DNA from: a virus | Virus record (IMG/VR): IMGVR_UViG_3300006735_000053 | Coordinates: 1 to 49,193 of that record | Reading direction: 5' to 3' (one strand) | Length of the DNA stretch: 49,193 nucleotides | Part shown: one piece after another, positions 24,475 to 32,243 of the stretch | Position numbering within the stretch: position 1 is the first letter of the stretch | Layout: every line of letters starts with the position of its first letter | Notes under the pieces: model-generated | What the model was told of the DNA's origin: nothing | Databases searched by the model: none | What the model saw: only the letters and a program-made list of their open reading frames with translations | Translations under genes and position numbers: made by a program

Positions 24475-24912
24475 CTATCTCCTGATTAAGTGATATGTCG
24501 CAACACCAGCCCCAAAGCCGACAGCTACACTGGTCGCGACAATAACTGGTATGTTTAGCTTTTTGTTTTTCTTGATGATTCCACGAAGAGTTTCGATCTC
24601 TTCATCTCTAGTATCAATCTCTACTTGGTATCGAACTTGCGTCTCTTCCAGTGTAATTTGCATGTTTGTAATTACAAGCTCTGTGTCCAACACAAGAGCC
24701 TGCTTCTCGTATTCGCATTTTGTTTTCATTTCCTCAGCAAGAAACTCCTTCCAAGTTAGTAACTTGGCAGTGGCTTCTGTGTCAAAGCAAGTAGCCTCGA
24801 ACGGGACTGTCCCGTATTTGGGCACAAGAATAAACTTCCCCGGACCTCCGTAAGCCACAGGGATTGTTACAAAAAACAAAAACAATGCTTTAATCAGCGT
24901 ATTCAAAACCAA
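24475..24912 (-). CDS. Exported protein with C-terminal membrane anchor, spanin-like layout
   Basis: The 145-residue protein starts at TTG 24912 (AGAGG six bases away; no in-frame ATG fits). Residues 5-20 (TLIKALFLFFVTIPVA) form a signal-like segment, 60-112 a charged coiled coil, and 121-140 (IPVIVATSVAVGFGAGVATY) a transmembrane helix followed by HLIRR. Two cysteines (42, 66) would face the periplasm. An exported coiled coil anchored at the C-terminus resembles a one-protein spanin, but the N-terminal lipobox cysteine is missing. It overlaps the Rz-like gene upstream by 23 bases, which is typical of spanin pairs. A role in outer-membrane disruption at lysis is inference. Confidence 0.6.
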   Translation of the reverse strand: MVLNTLIKALFLFFVTIPVAYGGPGKFILVPKYGTVPFEATCFDTEATAKLLTWKEFLAEEMKTKCEYEKQALVLDTELVITNMQITLEETQVRYQVEIDTRDEEIETLRGIIKKNKKLNIPVIVATSVAVGFGAGVATYHLIRR

Positions 24913-25267
24913 ACTTCGCCTCTATTTCTAAAATAAGCTGATCTGGGCTTTCTTGACGAAGGGTAACAAAATCTTGTACTCGTTCTTCTTTCGCCTCAGC
25001 AACAGCCTGCTGATACTCTATGTATTCCATCTCTAGCTCTTCGAGCTTTTGTCTATAATCTCTCAAAGCCTCTTCCTTGCGTTCCGTCTCGCGTTGGTGG
25101 CTTCTCTTTAATTCTTTAATTCTTGTCTCGTAGCTCTCTACTGACGCGTCGTATGCATTAACAAGACCTTTGTGGTCTTGCCACCAGAAGAAGGAGACTG
25201 CGAATAGCAACGAAGCTAACGCAATCTCCTTCCAATAGGTGCCTATAAATCTAAAAAGACCTCGCAC
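24890..25267 (-). CDS. Rz-like inner-membrane spanin candidate
   Basis: The 125-residue protein starts at GTG 25267, overlapping the upstream stop by one base. One N-terminal transmembrane helix (about 14-29, EIALASLLFAVSFFWW) is followed by a long charged coiled coil (ESYETRIKELKRSHQRETER onward) predicted to lie in the periplasm. This is the layout of i-spanins such as lambda Rz, which span the periplasm and fuse inner and outer membranes at lysis. It sits between the small two-helix membrane protein and the exported anchored protein, as in a lysis cassette. The sequence has no specific family motif, so the call depends on topology and context. Confidence 0.65.
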   Translation of the reverse strand: MRGLFRFIGTYWKEIALASLLFAVSFFWWQDHKGLVNAYDASVESYETRIKELKRSHQRETERKEEALRDYRQKLEELEMEYIEYQQAVAEAKEERVQDFVTLRQESPDQLILEIEAKFGFEYAD

Positions 25268-25461
25268 TACGCCGCCTTAAGCTTAACAACAGCGTCAATA
25301 ACAGCTTGACCGCCAAGATAAAGAGCAGAAATGGTAACCCAATCTCCACTAGTCAAAAATCCAGTTGCAGCTAAGCCAGTTGCAGTAGCCCAAACAAGAA
25401 GTTTGCGCGAGACAACTTTTTCTAAAGTCTTATCGACTGCTCCTTTTAATGCCATTTTCAT
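25267..25461 (-). CDS. Small two-helix membrane protein, holin candidate
   Basis: The 64-residue protein has a basic N-terminus and two hydrophobic segments, about 20-36 (KLLVWATATGLAATGFL) and 40-58 (DWVTISALYLGGQAVIDAV), separated by a short turn, and ends KLKAA. Size and topology fit class II holins, which form inner-membrane lesions that time lysis. It has a GGAGG site, with two possible starts (ATG at 25461 or two codons later). A dual-start holin arrangement is possible. It directly precedes the Rz-like gene. No endolysin is seen in the window, so the cassette is incomplete here. Confidence 0.6.
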   Translation of the reverse strand: MKMALKGAVDKTLEKVVSRKLLVWATATGLAATGFLTSGDWVTISALYLGGQAVIDAVVKLKAA

Positions 25462-25474
25462 ATTACCTCCAATA

Positions 25475-25657
25475 TTATTTCTTTTTCTTGTCTTGTTTCA
25501 CGGGTGCAGGCTCAGAAACTGGTGTCTCTTCCTGTTTTACCGTGAAAGTAGTAACCGCTCTATGAACAGCGCTGGCTTCTTCTAGACTATAAGCCCCTCG
25601 CTGTTGTGCGATAGTTACTGCACTGATAAGTGCTTGCAAAGCATCATTCTGGGTCAT
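25475..25657 (-). CDS. Small protein of unknown function
   Basis: The 60-residue product runs from the ATG at 25657, with GGAGG five bases before it. A GTG two codons upstream would overlap that site and is unlikely. The sequence MTQNDALQALISAVTIAQQR is a compact helical domain with AYSLEEASAVHRAV, followed by a Lys/Pro/Glu tail ending KQDKKKK. It is familiar to me from marine T4-like phages, without a function. It lies between the recombination fusion gene and the holin candidate, with an ACTAATTA element 19 bases upstream. Confidence 0.7.
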   Translation of the reverse strand: MTQNDALQALISAVTIAQQRGAYSLEEASAVHRAVTTFTVKQEETPVSEPAPVKQDKKKK

Positions 25658-25676
25658 TTTCACCTCCGACCTGTAA

Positions 25677-25684
25677 TAATTAGT
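25677..25684 (-). promoter_or_regulatory. ACTAATTA variant of the recurrent element
   Basis: It lies 19 bases upstream of the ATG at 25657, directly after the stop codon of the gp47-gp46 fusion, and could start the lysis transcript. Confidence 0.4.
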
Positions 25685-28600
25685 TTATTGATTAATAAAA
25701 GCATATCCATTAATTTTGTCAATTGTTATTTGTGTGTCCACACAATCCTTGAGCGAATCAAGATGTGTGATAAGCAAAACTGTCTTAAAATAAGATTTAA
25801 CAACATCCAAGATTCGAACAAAACCCTCCATGTTGTCTGCGTCAAGTGCAGTACCGGGCTCATCAAGAATAAAGATATCCCCTTTCGGAAGACTAGACAC
25901 AGAGAGTAGGGCGAGCCTAATAGCCATAGCAGCAATAGTCTTCTCCGCTCCAGAGCCCATTTCTAGTGGTCTCGGCTCATGGCTTGGATGTTTAATAAAG
26001 ATGTTTAGCCTTTTTCCATCGTCTTCAAAAAAGATTTCAAAATCGACTATGTTGGCGAGGACTTTAGCAATCTCTTCATTGAGCGCCGGAAGCCTTTTTT
26101 TGATAACATCGTATGCAATCCCATTATTGTGCATGCACCGCATAAATAAATCATAAGCTGAGTATTCCTGTCTTAGTTCATCAAGCTCTTTTTGTAAGCT
26201 GACTAGTGTGTTTAACTTCTCTTCGCAAGAGCCATGAACCTTGTAAAGATTCATAATTGTCTCTTGACACTCGTCAAGACTACTCTGTAGTGCTACTAGA
26301 GTCGCCTCTTTGTTTCTCTTCTCTGCTAGAAAACCTTCTAAATTGTCTATCGCTTCCTTGTTGGTTTGATATCCTTTTCTTTTGTCATGCAAAACATCGA
26401 GTTGTCTTTCAAGGTTTTCAATCTTATTTTCGTCTTGCTGGATATATAGATTTAACTTTAGGATTCTTTCTGATAAATTTGATTTTCTTTTATTAAGCTC
26501 ATTAAATTTACTTATTGTCTCTTCTGCTTCTTCTGGGTTGAGTTCTCTAACGTGATTATTCAGATCACTAAGTTGCCCGTCTTTGTCTGGCTTCTCTTTT
26601 AAAGCTTGCTCCGCTTCGTTAAGACATTTGCAACCCTTCAAGAAACCGGGGTCCTCTAGTGTGGCAATCTTTTTATCAATAATTTCCAACTCTTTTTCAA
26701 GAATTTTAATTTTTTGATACACCTCAATCGATTCTTCTTTTCGACCCCTCACATCTTCTATATTAAAATCTGCAAGAAAAGAGATGATCTTGTCTAGCAT
26801 CGAGGCTTTATCGCCAAGCTCTTTCTTGTCTCTCAAAAGGTTGCTTCTAAGATGGTTAAGCTCTCTGGTATTGTCGTCAATGTCGCCCAGTACCTTTGCA
26901 ATATCCACTAGCTCTACCGGAATAGAATCAATTTTTTGTTTGATTTCTAATATCTCTTGGCGAGCATCTGCCATGTCTCCCTTGAGACTTTCACACACTG
27001 CTTGTTGGACAGCTAGCTGCTCTTCGCTGTCTTCAAAAACAGTTGTTGCTTCGCTTATTTCTTCGTTAAAGTCTCTGCCCTCTAACCGCTTAATTGCTCC
27101 GCGCAGATCAGATGCATCCTTCTTTGCTAATCTAAACTTCTTTTCAAATATTTCAAGGTCTAGAAATTTAGCAAAAATCTCTTTTCTTTTTGTAGATCCT
27201 TCTTTCAAAAATGACAATGCATCCAACTGAGAAGACATGGATGAAAATAAGAAATCGTCCAAAGAGCCAAATACTTTGCGTATGTTCTTATCTGTTTCGT
27301 TTCTCGTAAGTCCATTCAAGCTGACGCTTTCTTGGGTAACTTCGTTATAGCAAGAGAAATCAATGTTTGTTTTGGCTTCAACGCTTTCGCTTCCATGCAA
27401 CTTTTTAACATATTTCTCTGATCGCCTATCAATCGTATAGGTCTTTTCTCCTACTCTAACTTTTACTAGACCGGAGCCTTCATCCTTGTTTTGGTTAATA
27501 ATATTAAGATTTTTTCTTTCGTTCTTAGATGTGGAGTTCCAAATGGTATAAAGCATACTGTCAATAACTGAAGATTTGCCGGAATAGTTTTTGCCAAACA
27601 CACCAACGATGCCGTTTAATTTTGAAAAGTCAATCTTGTTTCCTGACCCGTAATTAAAAAGATTATCCCAGCAAGCACTTTGCAAATTCCAATTTACATT
27701 TCTAGCTACCTCTTCATGCTCCTCAGCAACCTTGTTATATTTTAGATTTAATTCGTATACTTTCTGTAACACATCATCTGTTACCTCGTAATCTTTTAGG
27801 TACTCAGATATAAGTCTTTCTTGAACAGTTATGTCTCTAAGATTTTCTTGCTTTATGTCCTGAGCAAGCTTACTAACGTCGCCACGCTGTCCTGCTGCCC
27901 TGTTCAGGAACGTAATGGCTTCTGGCTTATATCGATGCTTGGCTGCCTCCAGAGCGCGGCGCATCTTAACAAGTGGTAAATTATTATTTGAAACAATCCG
28001 AAGTCTAGCTCCAACAGGTACAAGCACGCCGTTCGGAATCTTGCCACTCTTTGTCAACTCGATTGTTACAAAAGGCTTTGGGTTTAAAAGCTTGTGGTGC
28101 TTGCAAGTAAACTTATCTTTACTTTGGATATCCCAAATCAAAAACCCTTTGTCATTGCTCTCGCCGTGATTTTGCTGGACTGTAGAGCCACAATAGCGCA
28201 CTCGACCCTCTGTGTCAATGATCTGATTTGTCTTGTGGATATCACCAAGAAATGCAAAGTCGTGCTCTTTAAAGATCTCTGGTGTGTGGTCTCCGTGCTC
28301 CATGACCCATCCAGCGTCTGTCATCACCCCTGCAATGGATCCGTGATACAGTGCAATATTTATCTTTTCATCATCCGATGGACTGACCCAATTGTCCTCA
28401 TCAAAAACCGATAGAACATTAAGGCTAAAGCCACCATCCAAATCAACTTCTCCTGCTTTCTTTAGCAAATGTAAGTTAGGTAGGTTTAGGGCTTCTGCGA
28501 TTGGTGTAAGCGCATCCTGACGATTATTGTTCTTGAGGTTTCCATCATGGTTGCCAAGAATAATATATGTTGGCGCGATTGACTCTAAATTACGAAAAAA

Positions 28601-28786
28601 GTCTGAGCACAATTCTACAAACTCTGGAGAGATTTGCGTTTTAGTATGGGCAATGTCTCCGCAGTGTATGATATAGTCTACCTTCTCTTCTCGCAAGGTT
28701 TCATATAATTTTTCAAATACTGCACGATATTCTTTTTGATATTTTAGATTGCGGATATGGGTATCTGCTATATGTGCGAATTTCAA
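25685..28786 (-). CDS. Fused gp47-gp46 (SbcD-SbcC / Mre11-Rad50-type) nuclease-ATPase
   Basis: This 1033-residue protein joins two subunits that are separate in T4 (gp47, 339; gp46, 560). Residues 1-230 are a metallophosphoesterase: D8-x-H10, GD (43-44), GNHD (78-81), H148 and GDIH (181-184). Residues 392 onward are an SMC-type ATPase: Walker A GKNYSGKS (398-405), a long coiled coil (about 560-900), signature EMGSGAEK (942-949) and Walker B IFILDEP (971-977). The hook is G-C-K-C (718-721) instead of the usual C-x2-C. Known role: end processing in recombination-dependent replication. The start is TTG at 28786 with AGAGG upstream; MKFAHIADTH matches the family start, so TTG is right. Confidence 0.92.
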   Translation of the reverse strand: MKFAHIADTHIRNLKYQKEYRAVFEKLYETLREEKVDYIIHCGDIAHTKTQISPEFVELCSDFFRNLESIAPTYIILGNHDGNLKNNNRQDALTPIAEALNLPNLHLLKKAGEVDLDGGFSLNVLSVFDEDNWVSPSDDEKINIALYHGSIAGVMTDAGWVMEHGDHTPEIFKEHDFAFLGDIHKTNQIIDTEGRVRYCGSTVQQNHGESNDKGFLIWDIQSKDKFTCKHHKLLNPKPFVTIELTKSGKIPNGVLVPVGARLRIVSNNNLPLVKMRRALEAAKHRYKPEAITFLNRAAGQRGDVSKLAQDIKQENLRDITVQERLISEYLKDYEVTDDVLQKVYELNLKYNKVAEEHEEVARNVNWNLQSACWDNLFNYGSGNKIDFSKLNGIVGVFGKNYSGKSSVIDSMLYTIWNSTSKNERKNLNIINQNKDEGSGLVKVRVGEKTYTIDRRSEKYVKKLHGSESVEAKTNIDFSCYNEVTQESVSLNGLTRNETDKNIRKVFGSLDDFLFSSMSSQLDALSFLKEGSTKRKEIFAKFLDLEIFEKKFRLAKKDASDLRGAIKRLEGRDFNEEISEATTVFEDSEEQLAVQQAVCESLKGDMADARQEILEIKQKIDSIPVELVDIAKVLGDIDDNTRELNHLRSNLLRDKKELGDKASMLDKIISFLADFNIEDVRGRKEESIEVYQKIKILEKELEIIDKKIATLEDPGFLKGCKCLNEAEQALKEKPDKDGQLSDLNNHVRELNPEEAEETISKFNELNKRKSNLSERILKLNLYIQQDENKIENLERQLDVLHDKRKGYQTNKEAIDNLEGFLAEKRNKEATLVALQSSLDECQETIMNLYKVHGSCEEKLNTLVSLQKELDELRQEYSAYDLFMRCMHNNGIAYDVIKKRLPALNEEIAKVLANIVDFEIFFEDDGKRLNIFIKHPSHEPRPLEMGSGAEKTIAAMAIRLALLSVSSLPKGDIFILDEPGTALDADNMEGFVRILDVVKSYFKTVLLITHLDSLKDCVDTQITIDKINGYAFINQ

Positions 28787-28808
28787 GTAAACCTCTCCAA
28801 CTCTATTA

Positions 28809-28836
28809 AATGTAACACGTTTTCTATTTTAGTCAA
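28809..28836 (-). promoter_or_regulatory. Sigma-70-like promoter candidate
   Basis: TTGACT (28831-28836) and TACATT (28809-28814) are separated by 16 bases. They lie upstream of the fusion gene, in a 62-base gap that lacks the ACTANTTA element. This would suit an early or middle gene read by host polymerase. A small inverted repeat (CAAGT/ACTTG) overlaps the -35 box. The match is modest. Confidence 0.35.
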
Positions 28837-28848
28837 GTACAAACTTGA

Positions 28849-29781
28849 TTATATTGAAGCCAGTCTTTCCCACAAATGATTGTCGGAGTTCATAAATACA
28901 GCCTCGCTTTTTCTCTCTAAAAACTTTTTATCTGACATCTCTGCAATGTCGTCATATCCAGAAGTATTGATCTTGGAAACATCTACGCCATACGACATTA
29001 GGCTCTTAATAATTCTGTCTGCTTTTTCATTTGCGTCCTCGTCCAAAGCTAAGAATACTTTACACCCGCTGTTGACAATTGCCTTAAACAATTTACCACC
29101 CTCTCGCAGCGTCGAGCCAAGAATGGGAACAGCGTTTCCCGCCTTAATGGCGTCAAATATTCCCTCTACAATAACAAGATCCTCATACCAGTCTACATAC
29201 AACTCATTAAAAACAATATCTTTGCTTGCGGGCGGGTTCTTATACTTTAGCCAATCGCTTCCAATTGATCGGGCGACATAATAATTTACATACCCATCTT
29301 TATTAAAAGATGGAATAATCACTCGATTTCTATACTCTCCCTCTGAGCAGTATCCTATTTTCCACTTTACTATGTCGGCTTTTTTAATCCCTCTCTTTTC
29401 TAGGTAATTAAGGAAAGGCTTTGCTGATCGTAGCATTTTTTTAGTTGCTAGAGATTTGAATTCTTCCGGCAACTTAAGAATGGTTTCGCTTTCTACTTTC
29501 GCTTTAGCCCCAAACAGATTATCAAACCCATCTAGATCTATCTTTCCAACAACATCCTGCCACTCTCTAAAGTGACTTAGTGACCCAAAGCGACGTATTA
29601 CACTTCCTACATTTCTACCTCGCTTATCGCAAATCCAGCACTTAAAATAATTTTTCTCAATATTGACAGAAAATTTTCTTTTGTGATGGCGACAATACGG
29701 ACATGTAAAAAGGTGTTCATCTCCACGATCGTAACTATGACCTAGAGCATTTCTTAAGATTCTAACCTTTTCTGTTCGCAT
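28849..29781 (-). CDS. gp61: DNA primase (T4 gp61-like)
   Basis: The 310-residue protein (T4 gp61 is 342) has an N-terminal zinc ribbon, C27-P-Y-C30 and C48-W-I-C51. It also has a Toprim domain with Glu206 in DLVIVEGIFDAIKAG and the DxD pair Asp247/Asp249 in FLALDEDAN. YCSEGEYRNRVIIPSFNKDG is also typical of primases. Known role: synthesis of RNA primers for the lagging strand together with the gp41 helicase, which is not in this window. The ATG at 29781 is preceded by GGGGGTGG and overlaps the resolvase gene by 28 bases, so the two are probably translated together. Confidence 0.92.
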   Translation of the reverse strand: MRTEKVRILRNALGHSYDRGDEHLFTCPYCRHHKRKFSVNIEKNYFKCWICDKRGRNVGSVIRRFGSLSHFREWQDVVGKIDLDGFDNLFGAKAKVESETILKLPEEFKSLATKKMLRSAKPFLNYLEKRGIKKADIVKWKIGYCSEGEYRNRVIIPSFNKDGYVNYYVARSIGSDWLKYKNPPASKDIVFNELYVDWYEDLVIVEGIFDAIKAGNAVPILGSTLREGGKLFKAIVNSGCKVFLALDEDANEKADRIIKSLMSYGVDVSKINTSGYDDIAEMSDKKFLERKSEAVFMNSDNHLWERLASI

Positions 29782-30287
29782 GCCACCCCCGCTTTTGCGA
29801 TTATAATTGAGTCTGCCATGTCATAGGACTCTGGCTTTGGATTTCCATGACGTGTATATTCTATCACGAAACCCGGCTGGTTGTCAAGTAAATATTTCAA
29901 GACAACAGGCTTTGCTTTTTCTCCTCTGGGAATTTTGATACCGCAGAGCTTTCTAGCACTTGTCGCCGCGATGTATTCTGGTTTAATCTGAAATAGATCG
30001 TAAACAAGCCATGACACAATACCATTAAACCGAGACAAGCTTGATAGAGTTTTAGCAGATGAGAAACCTGATCGGAACGTTTGGAGCGACTGTTCAATAT
30101 AAACGTGTTTAATCTTTCCGCCGTATTGGATGTGTATCTCTGTAACACCTTTGCTCACCGCCTCTGCTTTATCAAAAAAATCTTTATACTTTCTAGTATC
30201 CCAAGCTCCGTACTCAATCACGTTGCCTGCAAAATCCGCAACGGTCCAACCTGTAATACTTGTGGAGATGTCTAATCCAAGGATCAA
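29754..30287 (-). CDS. RuvC-like Holliday junction resolvase
   Basis: The 177-residue protein starts at TTG 30287 (GGAG site; the TTG overlaps the previous TGA). It has the RNase H-like fold pattern: Asp6 in LGLDISTSITGW, Glu65 in HVYIEQSLQ, and Asp156/Asp159 in YDMADSIIIA. RKLCGIKIPRGEKAKPVVLK resembles the RuvC strand/helix before the last acidic pair. Known role: cutting four-way junctions, which in T4 is done by the unrelated endonuclease VII (gp49). Here it would resolve branched concatemers before packaging. It is placed between a putative head protein and the primase, overlapping both. Confidence 0.88.
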   Translation of the reverse strand: MILGLDISTSITGWTVADFAGNVIEYGAWDTRKYKDFFDKAEAVSKGVTEIHIQYGGKIKHVYIEQSLQTFRSGFSSAKTLSSLSRFNGIVSWLVYDLFQIKPEYIAATSARKLCGIKIPRGEKAKPVVLKYLLDNQPGFVIEYTRHGNPKPESYDMADSIIIAKAGVACEQKRLES

Positions 30288-30991
30288 TTAGACTCCAAAT
30301 TCTTTTTCACCATAGCCTTGAGATCTGGGGTGGGCTTTGGGGTATCTAGTTTGTATAAGTTAACTGTGACATCGCCATCGTTATTCATGGTCTTATCCAC
30401 GCCAAGAAGACCATCTGACTGCAATTGCCTCACGTCGTTTCCGTTTCGTTTGGCGTTGAGTTCTGCCTGCTTGAGCGCGAACGTGCCATCTTGTGAAGTG
30501 TAAGAACCTATTAGCTCGCCCTCTGGTTCAGCGTCTGGTGTATCGTCGGCGTCCTTGTCTTTCTTCTTGAGCAAGTCTTTAAATTTACCGTCTTTACCAA
30601 ACGTGTCTTTGAGACCCTTGTCTAGCTTTCCATCCTTACCAAAAATATCTTTAACGGCTTTGCCGACCGGCAACTTCATTGTTGCGGCTGCATCGCTAGC
30701 ATCCATTTGCTGGGCTGCAACAGGCAGATCTGGCGTGGTCACCTGATCAGCAGCCATTGCCATGCCCGGAGCAAGAGCGTTGGTTGCAATAGCGGCAATC
30801 ATCCCAAGCAGCACCAGCTTTTTGCCAAACTTTTTATTAAGAGATTCCATACTATCTAATATATCCTCTTTTGCGCCTTCTGTCAAGAGTCCATCATAAC
30901 TTTCTAAAATATAAGCTAATGCTTCGTCGTACTGCTCGTCTACGGTGTTGTAGTGTCTCCAGCTTTCCATTATCAGCTTCATGTCACTCAT
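30284..30991 (-). CDS. Putative internal head protein with hydrophobic segment and repeats
   Basis: The 235-residue protein begins MSDMKLIMESWRHYNTVDEQ. L36-T37-E38 before GAK may be a prohead-protease cut site, as in the protease and the 706-residue protein. Residues 58-80 (KKLVLLGMIAAIATNALAPG, then MAMA-A) form a membrane or signal-like segment with an A-x-A end. After it come two near-copies of FGKDGK (DIFGKDGKLDKGLKD and DTFGKDGKFKDLL) and an acidic stretch. It follows a virion-type gene by one base and overlaps the resolvase by four. Either it is packaged and ejected, or the segment is a true export signal; the sequence cannot decide. Confidence 0.72.
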   Translation of the reverse strand: MSDMKLIMESWRHYNTVDEQYDEALAYILESYDGLLTEGAKEDILDSMESLNKKFGKKLVLLGMIAAIATNALAPGMAMAADQVTTPDLPVAAQQMDASDAAATMKLPVGKAVKDIFGKDGKLDKGLKDTFGKDGKFKDLLKKKDKDADDTPDAEPEGELIGSYTSQDGTFALKQAELNAKRNGNDVRQLQSDGLLGVDKTMNNDGDVTVNLYKLDTPKPTPDLKAMVKKNLESN

Positions 30992-30992
30992 T

Positions 30993-32231
30993 TTAAAAGT
31001 CCACCTTTAATTTGAACGTAAGATCGCGTTCTTCTGTTTTTTTAACTGGGGTTGCCAAGTTAGCTATCCCAATCATATTTCTGTCTTCATCGTAAATAGC
31101 TACTCTGGTGATGTATGTCTCTTTATCAAAACTTGCTGTTGGTGTAGCAAATGAAGAACTTACAACATTTTTTATTTTTGAGGGAGGCTCTTTATAATAC
31201 ATGGTTCCGGTCAAAGGACCTGTGAATATTTGATCACTGTCCCACTCTACATAAGTTGGGTTGCCCGAGTAGTTCAAGTCGCCCTTATTAGCATGGGCTA
31301 GCATGGTGACGGTTGGAACCTCTTGTGTGCCCTCAAAACTCAATACATAACTTGATGATGGTATGATTGCGTTTGAAATAGTTGAAACACCATCATTTGC
31401 ACCAACACCATAGTAAAGCCAAGAAGGCTTCTTTTTATTTGAAGCATCATTAATATAATCGCGGGTAACAGTGGAAAAATCCCAACTACCTGTTAAAATG
31501 AGAAACCCTTCTTTATACAACACAACCCCAGCGACCGAGCCGGATCCATTTGCCTGTGCATGTGCAGAGCCGCTTACCTGTATCAATTCGCCGTTCTCTG
31601 CCTTGTCTTGAGCCTCTGCGACAAGTGTACCAGAAATAAAAAATTGTAACTTAACGGAACCTTTTTTGATTTCAGAGCCATAAAAAATTGATGGGATAGA
31701 AATTAAGTTTAGCTCTTGTGTTCCCTTGTCCCATTGCTGTGTGCCCCTATCAGAAGTGAAAGCATAGTGATTGCTCATAAACTTATAACTGTTAAGGGTA
31801 TTTTTTAATGCGACAATTTCTCTTCGAGTCGCACTAGCTATAGAGCTAGATCTTATGATACTAGCCGACAAAGGGTAACTGCCACTTAGAATATCTCCAT
31901 ATGCAAAATCAGAATTATATTTTGTTGTAGAAATGGTCTTGAAAGCTGTGGTGGAGCCCTGCTTTGTGACAAAGGGATAGATGAGCGCTTTGTCCTCTAC
32001 GCCATCAGTTCCTATCGTTCTGCCTGTAGCTTCTTCTATGCGATCTACATTTAGCTCATAAAGGCTCACATTTCCGGGTGCTACATTGGGCACATATTTA
32101 AAAAAGCTACCCGACTCCTCGGAACGATTATTTAAAAATACTTGCCCATCATAGATGACAAACTCGGTCTTAGGATGCGTCTTGAGTACATTGAAAAACT
32201 TGTCTGTTTCTTTAAACTCGTAAAGAGGCAT
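30993..32231 (-). CDS. Virion-type protein, paralogue of the next upstream gene
   Basis: The 412-residue, Ser/Thr/Tyr-rich, beta-type protein begins MPLYEFKETDKFFNVLKTHP. Its last 115 residues match those of its upstream neighbour: LNYSGNPTYVEW against YNYSSNPTYLNS, YITRVAIYDEDRNMIGIANL against YVTSVGLYSADNELLAVAKL, and LTFKLKVDF against LTLRVRLDY. KKGSVKLQFFISG likewise matches KKGSFNMTLLTG. The pair therefore arose by duplication. No enzymatic motif is visible. The abundant Ser and beta-prone repeats fit a tail fibre, whisker or baseplate surface protein, but this is inference. The downstream gene starts one base after its stop. Confidence 0.75.
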   Translation of the reverse strand: MPLYEFKETDKFFNVLKTHPKTEFVIYDGQVFLNNRSEESGSFFKYVPNVAPGNVSLYELNVDRIEEATGRTIGTDGVEDKALIYPFVTKQGSTTAFKTISTTKYNSDFAYGDILSGSYPLSASIIRSSSIASATRREIVALKNTLNSYKFMSNHYAFTSDRGTQQWDKGTQELNLISIPSIFYGSEIKKGSVKLQFFISGTLVAEAQDKAENGELIQVSGSAHAQANGSGSVAGVVLYKEGFLILTGSWDFSTVTRDYINDASNKKKPSWLYYGVGANDGVSTISNAIIPSSSYVLSFEGTQEVPTVTMLAHANKGDLNYSGNPTYVEWDSDQIFTGPLTGTMYYKEPPSKIKNVVSSSFATPTASFDKETYITRVAIYDEDRNMIGIANLATPVKKTEERDLTFKLKVDF

Positions 32232-32243
32232 TGCGAACCCCCT

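Noticed and set aside
25658-25663. GTG start for the 60-residue gene
   Set aside because: It overlaps the GGAGG site that is correctly placed for the ATG at 25657.
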